NCBI RefSeq assembly: GCF_031877795.1
Contig: NC_133933.1
Span: 7,748,632-7,812,631 of the forward strand
DNA from: Strix aluco
Lineage: Eukaryota > Chordata > Aves > Strigiformes > Strigidae
Length of the DNA: 64,000 bases
Reading direction: 5' to 3'
In this document: positions 9,701 through 23,400 of the stretch, piece by piece
Layout: each line of letters starts with the position of its first letter
Numbering within the stretch: the first letter of the stretch is position 1
Program-made: the position numbers and the translations under genes
Notes under the pieces: generated by a model
Database searches by the model: none
The model's input: only the letters and a program-made list of their open reading frames with translations
What the model was told of the DNA's origin: nothing

Positions 9701-12700
9701 TTAGGGCACCCTTCAGTGGGAACTTGTTTGGATGATTAAGACGCTCAGATCTCCTTGTCAAAAACAGCAGCACATCCTGAATCCCACTGACTGTCAATGT
9801 GTTCTGGGGCATTTAAATGGCTTTCTTGTTTTTTAATCAGTGGCATTAAGTTCCTGAGGAACCTACATGCTTTGAAAAAGAAGTAATATGAAGGGTTTAT
9901 GCTAGAGCCACACACAGATGTCCAGGCATTGGCAAAGGCATTTCAAAGATGACTGGAAATGAAGCCAAGCAATTCTGAAGTACTGTTTTGTAGTCCCTGT
10001 TGTTTTAACACCCTCACGGATGGATAGGTAAGTACACTTTGCTATTTTTTGTTTCTAAGCCTGCCCATGACGGTGCACTCTGTTAGCAGAGAGGATATGT
10101 ACACTCCAAGGAGAGCAGACAGACGTGCATTTGCTCTGCTCACACTTCTAAAACAGGTAGACACGAGCAGTGCTGGCTGGCAAGCCACGTGACTGCAATG
10201 CCGCTGTGCTGCTCGGAGATAAAACCCATTTGCTTGGGCACAGCACCACACCAGTCCAATTACTTAGCTTCTGAACTGAACCAGTTCATATCGATGCAAG
10301 ATCAGAGCCTGGACTGAGCAAATGTTTGACTGCCCACATGTTCCTGCTGAGGCACAGCCTGCTCATTACCTGCTCCATGCCAGGCATGACTGGGAAGGAA
10401 GAACTGCTTAGTGCAATGGATACATTACTTTCACAAACTCATTTTTTTGCCAGCATTCGTCCCTTAAAACAGTCTACATCCACATCACCACAAACCAGGG
10501 CAGAGAGAGAAGCATTCCCGGGCCATATAGCTTTGATGTAGCTCCAGGGATTTGGAGCCTCCACCTGAAATTCATGGAAAGTGTGAGGAGCTATAGGACT
10601 CCCTATAGGATGGAGAACGCCCAAACCCTGCCCTGAGGGAGACACAGCACTGGAGTTATGAATTTTGGCCCAGATCTGGCACGTTCCATTCTGGCAAAGG
10701 GCTTTCAGTTCTGCTGATGGAAAAAGATGTATTTCACACCTAGGCAGAGGTTGAAATTTAGAAGGTATTTTAGTAGCCAGCACTCCCAAGTGCAAGACAT
10801 GTTCTGATCTTTCCATTCCTGAGTACGGATTTATTATAATGTCACACAGGCTGTTCTGTCTGACTAATATCGTGGTGCTCCTGCCTTCTGGGACATTAGG
10901 GCCTGGCTCCATCCACACAGAGTTTAATGTGTAATCAGAGAATTAAAGGACATAAATGGCTTCTTTAGAGCCCATTTACCATTTCATGTATCCACTAGGA
11001 GTCATGAACTTGTTCATTGATGAAAACAAAGAGTACCATCTCCCTGGTGCTACCATTACAGTGAAGTACTCAACACACTGATACCAACAACAGATAAATA
11101 TGTCTCTTTAAAACAATTTTAGAAATCAAGGTCAGCTTGTGCTGAGCAGAGGTTACTACATTTATTCAGTAGATAAATACTTATGTCATTCTTTCCCTGA
11201 TCCTCTGCAACAAGATATCAAGCAGGACTGGTACGTCTTCTGCTGGGGTGGGTAAGTGAAAAATATCAACTCTAAATACTCCCAATATTTTGGAAGGTAC
11301 CATAAAGGAAAACCGTGAAAGGGCTTTACACATCTAGCAAGCAAATGCTCCTCATGTAAGTCAGGAAAATATCTTTAAAATGAAAATATTTAAAATGTAT
11401 TTTAAAGAAAACCCTGAAGTTAGTGATTTTCTAAAAAGGGATGAAATGCAAGACAACACAATGCACTATATTATTTCCACACTGTCAGACTGCTCCCCCC
11501 AGCAATGCTGAAGGGTTTTTCCACTCAAGGCTTTTTGCTGCATGAGAAGATCAGTGGAGAGAGTATGGCAATGGCATTTCTTTGATGAAGAGAGATTGAG
11601 GACACTCTACAGGAGACTGAGACGTATTGCCCTTATTTCAGGACCTCTGTGCCAACATGCACTCAGGCCTATGTGATCTGCCAGACTGGACTGAAGTTAG
11701 GCTGGACTTGATTAACACTTGCTGACCCTGCTAGGTATCTTTCACAGAAATACAGAGATGTTCAGCGGCCTTTGCTGCTAAAGCAAAGCAGTTTTGTTTG
11801 TTCTTGGCCATCTTAACAGGGTGGACAGAAGGAGGATTGCAGAGTCCAGGGACACCACCCTGAGGAACTGAGGAAAACACTAGAGAGCCCTTAAGCCTAC
11901 TTAGGCTAAAATGCCTTCAACATTCATTATCAATACTATAATTTCATTAGATAGTATTTTTGTATGCTATGGTTGGTCATAGTACTGTAGTTGTATTAAT
12001 CTTTCTCTTTGTTACTCAGCATAAGAAATTCTAGCAAACAATCCACACATTCCAGCCACAAAAAAATCCCTTTTATCCCCCTTTTTTAGTCATTGTAATC
12101 CAGGCCCTAGATAACTTCTGTCTTGTTGTATTCTACAAACATTTCTACACTGAAATCCCCTTTAATCAAGTCTGTCATATCTAAAAGTTTCCCCTTTTGC
12201 ATTTTTGCAAAGTTGTAATACTACAAGAAGGTTGACAGAGAAAGACCAAAGGAAGCAAATGTTGGGATGGGTGCCCAGACAGACAGCTTCACCTCTACCC
12301 AGGCCTTTTTGACTGCTTTAATACCCAGTCCATTCAGGCAGAAAATCTTCTCACTCCAGTAACACAACTGCAAGCACAAAAATCTGTGGTAAGGCTGGCT
12401 AAGAGTAGTAAAGCCCATTATTTTGTACTAGTCTGCAGTGAGATCAAGTGCATTTTCTTGCATAGGAGAGGAAATGTCAAGATCCTGAATTGTCACAGAA
12501 AAATTGGTGAAAGTTTCTGATTTACTAGAAAGCAAAGTTAAGGAAGGTGCACCTAGCCAAAAAATTGTAGTTATCAATTTTGCCTCCAGCCTCAGTGACA
12601 GTGGTTAAAAGCTTTCCTGGTCTGTCAGAGAAGAGGTTGTAATATAAAAAGAAATTCATTCTAATGTTCAGTCTTAAAGCAGAACTGTGTGCTACGGCTA

Positions 12701-15700
12701 AATGACAGAAGACCCTTTGGGTATTAAACAGATCAAGAGGTTTTAAAGCTGGCATTTTTGACAGCCCACACATCATACTTTCTGCCATTTGTATTTGAGT
12801 GGCACCTACAAGTAGATTGAAAATAAATATATTTTAGTTTTAAACTAACCTAATTCAGCTTTACGGTTCCCTAGGAAAAGCATCATCCTCCTTAGAAATG
12901 AAAGGGATAAATACCATACATGTATTTCCGAGGGAAAAAATTTACCTTGTGCTCGGTAAACACTAAATACAGCATTTAAGCCTCCAGCAGACTCATTTCC
13001 TACATACCTTATTGTCGATTCACAAACACTTAAAACTATACAGAGAAAAGAGTTGAAAAGATTTTCCAGGGAAGTATCTTGACATTTGCTGCTCAACTGC
13101 ACTGCAGCAGAAAGACAGCAGCTGCAACTGGACCTTTTCACAAAGCGAGCGACCTGCCTTCTTTAGGGTCAACCAACTCAATGGGTACCTGCAAAGGGTG
13201 CTTCACCTTTACTGTGTGTTAGAAGGACTACTATGGGATGACATGAAGTTTTGGCTGAAATGTCCAGCCTAGGACAGCCTGCTCAGGGTTGGGCATCTAA
13301 CCAACAGATGCGTAAGTTTAGGGGAGACCACTTTCACCCACAACACACGATGTGCAGGCAACAAAAGGAGAGCAGACCAGGTCTGACCAGCAGCACCCAA
13401 AGGACCAGCAGGGTGGGTGTCCTGCTGGCAGGGCCTCCAAGACATAGCTAAGGTATGAGCAGGACACCTGAAAGCACCTCATGTGGGATGCAGGGGGACA
13501 CTGGGCATGCGCTGGTCTCAAGCAAGCCAATGTCTGGGGGAAAACTATCAGAACAAAGTAAACTCAGTCTTTCTGATTACGTTATAAAACCCTTTCCAGA
13601 AGTTCTAAAGCTTTAATTGAATTGCTGGTTTTAGTCATTCAATTTTAAAAACCAACCTCTTTTCTGAAAATATTAGTTTTCCAACAACCTTAGTATATCA
13701 GAGCAGCATACTTTATATAATTAAATCAATCTCACAGCAATTTCCAGACTGACTGCACAGTCCCTGGGCAGTCCACACCTCACCTGATCTCTGCTCTTTG
13801 GTTAGACTGCACTTGGTGATGGTGGGAGGAATGCTTTGACTCCGACAAGAGGGAGAAAAAGGTGAAATGCATCCTTTCCTGACTGCCTGGTCCCTCTCCC
13901 CTCCCAGCTATGCAGCCTCACATCCAAAGGCTACATGGCAAATCTCATTTCCTCATTTGAGATGAATGAGCAAGGTTTACTAAAAAACAGTCACAAATGG
14001 CAATTGCACACAAGTGAGCTAGCCCAGTGCTTCTATGACTGTTGCACAGCACAGCTGGAATAAATCAAAACAACTGCTTTGAAATTAATTGGAAGTATAT
14101 CTGTGTAGACGTTAACAAGGGATCTGGTCCCTCTGACTTAAACAGATTTCAGTTTATTTTCCTTACTTCTCAAATTCAGAGGGAGACCATTTAAATCAAA
14201 TACTACACTTTAAATCACGTCCCTTCTTGAAACTAAAGAAAACAAATCCATAGCTGTTATTTACTTCCCAATTTCTTTGCAGATACTTCAGTCCTCATTA
14301 TTCAAGCATAATCACAAGAGGAAAAACAAATGTTCTTCATGTAATTACATTTCAAATGCTTTACTTTCGGTTCATTAAATCTCTGGTATCTTCCTCCCAC
14401 TCTTCATACACCCTCTTATTTTGTTGCTCTTCAATGGCTGCTGCCTATGTGGCAAGATTTTCCAGCTAGGGAGCCATTAATACCGCAAATATCATTATAC
14501 TGCCATTACTCTAACACCCAGTAGGGTGCCCAACTAGCTGAAGTTATTTCTTCCAAATTATAAACTCTTTAATTTATTGACCATGAACTTGAAATTACAC
14601 TTGCTATTGTGTTGCTTGCTCATTTCTCCTAAGGAAGGCCATCACAATAATTTTTAAACTTTTTTCCTTATAGTGTTGTCAGAGGCTTCTTTTTTTCTTC
14701 TTTTCTCTTTCACTATTCCACTGCTCCTTTTTTCCCTCTCCTATTCATTCATTAGTACTTTTAACATCAAGATCATCAGATGAAGGGAAGGTCAGATCAG
14801 TGGTGAATGGACAGTAAGAGTACAGCAATCTGTCAGTCGCTGCCCTATCACAAGGTACCACAAAAAGTCAGTACAAGTCACCTGTAAGTCTTCCATAAAA
14901 TGTGGGAACAGTGTTCTATTGTCCAACCCCAGAGGTATTTTAAGACTCCCCCACAAGGCACTGAAGCAGTTCCTTAAAAAAGTTTCTGTTACAGATTATT
15001 TAAAAAAAAAAAAAAAAACCAAAAAAACAAACCATTTTTTTCAGAAGAAAACTCCCAAACATGACCCTGGATAGAAAACCAGGATAATCAGGATTTATCA
15101 GGATCAAAATATCTATACTTCCATTCTTTTTCCAGAGACTATTTATGTTCTTGTCCTAAGCTTTCGTGGGTATCTTCCAACCTGGTACTGACAGAGGACA
15201 ACACGGCATTCATCACAAGCACAATGTGACTAGGGCAGCCTCCCAGAACTGAGTGACATTTGGTTCATGCAGAGACTTGTAAAAGGAAATTGTTCAAACA
15301 GTACTGTGGATATATAAATAAACAGAATAAAGAATGGGAGTAAAGGTGACTATTAAGATTTTAAGGTGCTGATACTAAAGTGGCTTGTAAAACAAGGTGA
15401 TTTCAAAGCACCTGAAGCCAGAGTAACATATCAAATTAGGCATTGGTTTGAAGAAGACTGTGTTCACATAGGAGCAAACCTCCTACCCTCTTTAGTGCAC
15501 TATAGACTCTGAGGGAATTGCACTGGCTTCACTCTGAAAATCGAGTTGTCAGTTTGTTTAAGTAAACACGCATTCAGTCCAAACAATAATGTTTTCTTCC
15601 CAAAGTGGCTAAGCATCATTGCAAAGTAGATTAGTTACGGAGTCAGCGGTTTTCTCTGATTGTTGATAAAACTCCAAAGTTGAGAGGACAGTCAGCAGTT

Positions 15701-18700
15701 AAAGCACTGCAGCATGTTTGTGTGTGTGAAATCAGGAAGTATAGAAACGATGTGTCCAAAATCAGAAGGATTGTTTTGATTTTTGTTGGAGAATGATGAT
15801 GCTGAGAAGGATTTGCATAGCTCCCCAGGAGCAGATCTGATGGGCTGCTTTTCCGGCTGGAGTCAGCTCATTACATCTGTAACTGAGAGAATATCACTGA
15901 TTTCCTTTCTTCAAAATAGAGGATTGACAAATGTGAAAGAAGTGAGCTGAAATACCCTCTGAAAGATGACAAAAAGCAAGGCAAAGTCTACAGAAATCAT
16001 TGTTCTGTACTTACTATTGTTTTTAAATTGTGTATACTCATAAAACATTGTGGCCAGCTGTTGTTCTTACACATAAAGTGGTTATCACTGCTATGATCAA
16101 AATGATAATGAGCTCCCTGATGTCAACACAAAGCTCAGAACACTGTCTTCTAAAGCATACAAAAGAAAGAATTGAATAAATATTTCTCTATTGCTTTAAA
16201 AATTACGTTTTATATGAATAGATTAAAAGAACATTGTAAATTGGTCTGTTTCTTATCCATGCAAAATGCTGGATCAATTTTGAAAATACAGAGGTTTAGA
16301 GATTTTAACTCATAGAAAATATTAACAGAGGTATTTTGATGTGACTATCTGAACTGAAAATATGTTTAATACTAGCATGAAAGAGTGTTCAGACAATAAG
16401 AGATTAAATGCATAAAATTACTGGAAAAGTGAAGAACAGTTATTGCCCAAACTTGATAGCCTGGTAATACTTCAATATCTGTATCTGCTATATTGAGTGT
16501 TAAATGTTTATGTCATTAAGTTCAAGACAAAAAGATGAATTCAACTCCTTTACAAGTATCTCAGTCAAATGTGGTTTACTCTGTTGGAGCAGGTACATGG
16601 GAAATTATAAAAACAACGTTGCTGGGGTTTGGGTTTCTGAGGTTCTTTTTGTTTGGGGAGGTGATGGGTGGTTAACATTCTGCATTCTTTGCAATCAAAG
16701 TTATCTTGGTATACGTGAAAAAAACTCTGCAATTTTTGAGCGTGGGAATCCAGGTTTAACCAAGCAGCAGGCAAGCTGCCACAGCACAAAGTAGGAAAGT
16801 GATAACTGGGGAAAAGCGTCGACCAGGATATATAAGAAAATAACCACACTACTTGTAAACTGTTTTCACTGAAAATAAAGGCTATTCTAACCATGTACAG
16901 AAGCACTTTCTATAGACACTGAAAGGTTCATGTAACTACCGATAGCCATCTGATACCAACATTCCTTTGCCTTGTTTTTATCCAGCTTTTAATCCTTAGA
17001 CTGCTTGTGGGGGTGACAACTTTATCCAAACAAATTTCTTTCTCTTCCTATATTTTGCAAGCCAGTCTGAAGGATTCTTTCACTTATCCTGATTAAATCC
17101 TTCAGCTTTGCTGTGATTGCACACACTGCCAGACACTGGTCCTAACCACAACCAACGGAGCACTAGTTTGGGAAGAAATTCTACAGCACATGAGACCACT
17201 CAAAGCCATTCAAGTGGTCATTCGTAACAGCATTGCAAACCCTTTCCTATCTTCTCCTCTGCAAGACAAGGCATATTCAGTTTTGAGCACAGACTCTTGG
17301 ATGCCTAAAGAGCCAACAGAACATGATCGCCCCAAGGAGCTTCCAAAACTTGATCCTACTATTTTTCAGCCCTCTCTGCTAGAAAATTATTCTCCCCTGA
17401 GAACTGCACAGGCCCAGCGAGTGGCACAGCACTCTAGAATCTCGGCTCCTACGGTGGAGGCTGCAAGAATCCACTCTAGGAAGTTAAAAAAAAAACAAAC
17501 AAACCCTTCTTAATGACTACACAAATTTGAAGAGAAGAACAAGATTATAATAAATTTACAGTGACTTAATTCCCACTAAAATCACAACAAAATTGATTCT
17601 CTTTTCCACTCATGCCTTTTTATGGTAATCCATCAAAATGAGGTAGTAATATTTAAAGGCCCCTTATACTACTGTAGTATGAGAGAGTCCCTAAGGTATG
17701 AGAATCAGATGTCATATGTGCACAAGCATATAAGAGCAAAATTCCCTCAAGTGCCTATATCTATTTTTATCATCTATGTACACAAAGAGATAACAGCTGC
17801 AGGGCTGAATGAAAATAAAACTGTGGTCAGCCTATAGCTGTCGATTCTGATTGGGTGTTTTGATCAGGAAGGTAGCTGAGGTGCCTGAATGTTTTAAGAA
17901 CTGTAATATAATCTTGATCTATGTGTGAGAATTGAGATCAGAATTGGAGAAAATTTGACTTTTGGCAAAGCTGTTAGAAAAGGTAGGTGTTCAGCAATGA
18001 AAAATGCAATATTTATAGACTTAAGGGTCATGGGCCTATCTTTAGACTGAAGTATGCTATGGCACTACAAGCTGTGGTTTTTGAGAGCTAAATGTCATGA
18101 CTGAAGTAGGGTTTCTACAGAATCTCTTTGAAGGAGGATAACAAATATATTTTGTTAAAGAATTAATCATAAAAATAACTTGTCTTCTCACTTGAGTAAA
18201 GGATTAAATGGAGTGGTTCCATCCCAAGGTGTAGCCAGCTTTCAGAAGTTTCCCCACATCCAGCGAGCATTTTAGCAAGGCCATACTACTGAAGAGAGCA
18301 AGCGTACCATCAACACTTGGCAAAAGATTGTCTGTAGGTTCAGAGAGAAACATCTAATGGCCATGCCTTATTCCAAAGGGAAAACGCTGGGGCAGACAAC
18401 CCAGACGTTACACCACCAAAAATGCTCTAAGCCTGCGGGGATCAGAGCTGCTCCTCTGGCAGAAAGAGTAATTATGAAACACCACATATTTTATAACTGA
18501 GTTTACTCCCAAGTGATGCAAGTAGAGCAGTGCACACAATTAGAATGGAAAGCCCTTCAAACCAGTGACACCTTCTGTCTCGCGCTAATTTATGCCAGTT
18601 CAGCTCTGTTGCTTTGCAGTGCAAAGCGTAACCAAGAGGGACTCAAGGCATATTAGTTTTATTACATGTTCCATGCTGTCCACTGCTATGAAGTAACTTA

Positions 18701-20398
18701 TTCAGCTTTATCTGCACGGTCCCTTATCTGCTTCAGTACTACCCAACTCATTAAAAGACCAATACTTTTCTAATTTTCTCTTTCTTTTCTCTAGTGCTGT
18801 AATTTTTTTTGTTCCTTCTCTCTTACATAAATTAGAATTATACCCTCCTTTGATTTATGTTGTAGGTGGTGGTTTTTTGGTTTTATTCGGGTTTTGCTTT
18901 TTGGGTTTTGGTTGGGCTTTTTTCAGGGTTTTTTTTTTGTTGTCATTTTGTGGTTTGGTTATTGTTGGTTTTTTTTTTTTTTTTTTAACAGGAATTCATA
19001 AGATTAAGAAGGAACATAAAGAACACGCTTCTATGAATCCATACGTTCTAATCAGAGTAATGAAAGGAAAGCCACAGCAAGTAAACAATTTAGTGTTTTC
19101 TTATCAAAGTCACAGGAAGTTTCTTAATGTAGCATGATACTGCCCACCAGGAAACCCCACAGAGCACTAATAGATTCAGTGTCATTATGGAGTTGTCATC
19201 CAAGTATCCTAATATTGAGTCTAGCTGATATTAAGGAGGCTGACTAAAACAGGGAGAGGAAGCAAGCTTTCCCCCCTGAGAAGCAAGTGGAGAAGCACTG
19301 GCGATCTGCATTGAGTAGCAATTTTTCTCTTTATTATTCCTTTTAAAGTAAAGCCACAGTTCTTTTGTTCAGGCACTCTGATTTGTCTTACAAGGACATG
19401 TAAGAGCTCCATCTGAGGCCAGGGCCCCTCTCTGGTATGTCACCAAAAGCAAGGGCAGTGAAGATTTGTTTATACCGTAGATGTCAATACACTGTTGAGG
19501 TATGGGAGCCAGTGCAGATGTCAGAAATAAACTAGCCATTGTAATGTGCAGCTTGTGAGAAACCAAATAAAAGGTCCACATGAGCTCATCCTGAGAGCAA
19601 CAAATAATTTATCCTACAGCATCCTATGCTGACAGTCTTAAGTATATTTGAGCATAAGCCCCATGTACATCCCAACCGAAACAGAAAGGGATGAGAGCAG
19701 AAACAAGAGCAAGGTGATCTGCTTTTTTCCCCAGAGGACATACACGGATCCAGGAACTAAGATAACAGAATGCTCTGTCACCCAGTGCAGTACCTCTCGG
19801 CTGCAGCTGAAGCAGAATTAGCACTTGCTCCAGGACTAAGGACATCTCACACAGGTTTGAAAGCCATATTCATCATCATACTTTTTCCCCTCAGAAAATG
19901 CTGTTTGACTGGGTTACAAGATGTATTAGAAAAAGAGATACTACTCCTAAACTTGGATAGTTTTGTTAACACGTTTCAGCATGGTTCTTACATTAACATT
20001 TAACAAAGTCTGCCTCCAGGTTCTGTTTTCTGTTTGCAAAGTGAGGAGCTAAGCTGCAGGGACATGAATCAAGGCCCACAAGGGTACATCTTCAGTGAGC
20101 AGGGTGCTATGGCTCAATCTGACAAAAGCAAACATGCAATCTGAAAAAAAACTTCCTACATTACACAAGCACTATTACTTTGTGGAAAATCACAAAGAAG
20201 ACACAGGCATGTACTAGGTTACAACACTTGAGCACTATAGTGTGAATTTTCTTGCTTCCCTTGTATCCTATCCAAGTATTTAAGAAATTATGTTATGGTA
20301 GAATTGCAGGATGGAGTGAAGTGGCAGCTAGAAAGGCCTCAATAAGTGATGGAGCTGCTTTCAATATGATGGGATTTCACATTAATACAACAGGCATA
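6729..20398. other. AT-rich non-coding DNA, no gene recognised
   Basis: I see no open frame with recognisable protein similarity, codon structure or splice pattern. Open frames here are short (none above about 160 codons) and scattered over both strands. The stretch contains homopolymer runs (A tracts near 9164-9178 and 15001-15018) and a T/G-rich tract at 18863-18987. Relics of old repeats may be present but are too diverged for me to name. Confidence 0.6.
18863..18987. repeat. T/G-rich low-complexity tract ending in a long T run
   Basis: About 125 bp made of runs of T separated by G triplets or pairs, ending in about 20 consecutive T and then AACAG. The hydrophobic open frame over it is a consequence of composition. 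The T-run-AACAG end resembles a splice acceptor, but there is no associated exon. Confidence 0.8.
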
Positions 20399-20445
20399 GG
20401 ATAATTTAGGTTGGAAGGGACATCAGAACAATCCCCTATCCAAAG
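20399..20445 (-). mobile_element. Short CR1 3'-end relic
   Basis: The words TTAGGTTGGAAGGGACATC and the following bases match the reverse complement of the conserved end of CR1 in wording and order. Only about 45 bp can be recognised and there is no clear terminal 8-bp repeat, so the assignment is tentative. Confidence 0.4.
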
Positions 20446-23400
20446 CATGCTGGTTTTAACTTAATTTGCAAGGGTTATCTTAGATACATTGTTGAAGTGC
20501 CACAGAAAGACCAACAAAAGCTGTTCTGTACCTTTGCTCACCTTGGAAAAACACTTAAAACATGTAAACAACATCCATAACCACCCACTTTGACACAATC
20601 CACGTGCTGCTGCTGTTACTAGAAACATTTATAGAAGGAATGATTTTGTTCACACAGATGTTCATTTAAAAAAGTGTAATTAGTATTTCTCTATATGCAC
20701 TCTACTCACAATTACATCCTCAAATCTTTTTACTAAAACTATAATTCTTCCACTCAAAAGTAGAAACAACTTCAATCAAGCTATCTGATAAGTCACAATA
20801 TAAAATATCAAGTCTCAGAAAGAAAAAAAGGTACAGCCTGTGTCAGAAGCACAAATTTAGAATCCCTTGCATAAAATCTATTCACTCTGCAGCCAGCACA
20901 CCGAAGAGGCATTTATCTACCCTTTTGATGTACAAATAAAGCCTGAGAACGTGTAGTGTCTCATATCCACTTTTATACATCTATACATATTACTTGCAGT
21001 GATTCACACTGGCTGCAATGAGGTTGGATCAAAAGTCTGGATGGCACATCTTTGATAAACATCTTACAGATTTCCTCCTTTCAATATTCCCAACCTTAAA
21101 AAGGCATGACTGATGTCAAACAGATTGAGGTCTACTACTACTTTAGCAACTGTAATTACAAAGTAACTGCGGAAAAAAACACCTGTTTCAGCTCATTTCA
21201 TTATCCTGTATAAAAAACACTCACACTTTCAGAAGCCTCCAGTAAATGAGAAGTAGCATGTGTTTTGATTTAAAGAATTGGAAAATATAAATTTTTTATG
21301 GAGATTTGAGCAATTTTGTATAGAACAGTGTGAACACATCACTGAACCCCAACATTACTCATTAGACAACATGCTTGCCTTCTTCACTGGAAATAAAGAC
21401 ACTTATGGATACAATAAATTATCTTTAAAGCCCCACAGTCCTACCTTCCTTTCAAAGAACACGCCAGTAGGTATTCCTATGTGCCAAGTATGTTGTTTCA
21501 GTGCTCCCCACAATTGTTTCTTGAGTGACTGCTTGGCATTTGATGTTTGCTATGGACCTGCCTCCAGCTGTGTTGCTCTTTCCAGTGTTTCTGCTATAAC
21601 TTTGCATGCACACAGTAGGAACTCCCCAAAGCTGATTTTAAAATAATAGGTTGTCTTTTCCAGCAGTTCTTCTGTACAGACACAACAGAAATATCAACCT
21701 GGTGAGTTGTAGTGCTGTTACTTAGACAGTGGAGGTGTTACTGAGAAATACAATGCCAATAATTAATGTGTACAGTGGGAAAATGCATATCAAATTGACT
21801 TGTAAAGGTCTGCTGTAGCATTACTACTAATTGGCATCTCACTGTATGTAATTATATGATCTTGCTTGAGTCATAATGTAAAAATAGGTAATTTTTTAAT
21901 TTTTGAGGAAAAAAAAATACTAAATTGGGTAATCGGAACCATGAAATACATGTGGCCTGCATTGAAGTTTGGCATGTCTCATTCATAAGTAGCCTGTCAT
22001 CTTTTTTAAAAGTTTCCGAAACATTCAGTGGTTATTTAAAATTGGCTCCTGCACTTCACAAGCAGGATTGTTGAAGCAGCAATATTCTGGAGCAACTGGT
22101 ACATCCAGAAGAGACAAAGCTTGTCTCTTCTCACCTCTACCAACTGGTGGCATAAAATGTGTTGCCTCACTCCCTGCAATACTCACTTCACCTACATCTT
22201 TGCTGATGATGATCCTGAGCCTGCAGAAGTATGTTTGCACTGACCTCAAAGAAAGCAGCAAATCTGCCTCCAGGGACAACGTGCACGTTACAGCTGTACT
22301 CTCCATGTGCTCAAAGCTGTAAGAAAGCATATGGCCGGTATCAGATGGGCCCATAATGGCAGTCCATCATCCTTGGGTATGAAGTGAGGCTGGATCTCTC
22401 TCTGAAAAGAACATCAGTGCAGGTAGCAGTTAACCCTCACTGAAAAAACAAATGTGTTCCCATGCTCAGCACTACTCAGTTTGCAAAAACGCCATCTAGT
22501 TTTTAAAGCTGATGAAAGAACGTACCACCAAAAAACTCCCAGAATACCTAAGCTGCCACTTCAGGCTCTGTATTTATAAAAACAGCCCTGACAAGACAGG
22601 GCACCCAACCTTCTACTACATACCATTACTGACCCATTCTGAGGCTGCAACCCAGAAACCACCAGTCTTCCTGCCTCTGCAGTTGGAACAGCTCCAGCCC
22701 TGAGGAGCTTTTTCATATTGTAGTAGCTATTCAATGAAAAAACAAAAAAACAAAACCCACAAGCTCACACAGCCTGCCTCTGCCAGAAAAAAACCCCAAC
22801 AAAATAGGTTGGCTCTTCTTCAGCACAACCTTCTAAATGAGCAAGACCGATCTCTCACAAAGCAGTTGTAATGGCAGCTGAAGAGTTCAACAGGTCTTGC
22901 CCATGTCTTTTCTGTCCAAAACTTACCAGTTTGCTTTTTACCACATACGGATGGCACAGAAAGACTTTACCAAAAGAGTAGGACTCCCTGGCTCTACTTT
23001 ACAGGTTTGTTGAGTTACAACTCAGACTTCTCCTCTGCAAAGAAGTCCAGGCTGTCACAAATCCTGCAGTGTGTTAATAAAAAAAGTTTACTGAGAAATG
23101 AAATTACTTTTAACTTCTATTTTATTTCCTGAGTTCCAACTTCTTCTCTGCCTTCCCACCCTCTCCCTGCATCTATCATCCAGCTTGAGTCTAAAAGAAG
23201 TAATGGCTGAGCAGAGGGCATAAGCCATCTTTGTCTAAATGCAGGAAGCAACTGCTCCTGCAGTTCATGTGTGTTTCACAGTCATGAATTGCAGAGAAGA
23301 CAAAAAATTCAATAAAATAATCTTAAATCTTCTGAGAGTAATTCGGGGGTAACTCTTTGTCATGATGATAAAAAGGCATTAATTGCACAGTCAAAGAAAT

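Noticed and set aside
17190..17513. 107-codon plus-strand frame with a protein-like composition
   Set aside because: No recognisable domain, no flanking splice signals of note, and no neighbouring exon.
18850..19137. Hydrophobic Phe/Gly-rich small frame resembling a membrane peptide
   Set aside because: Produced by a T/G-rich low-complexity tract; no start context or conservation evidence.
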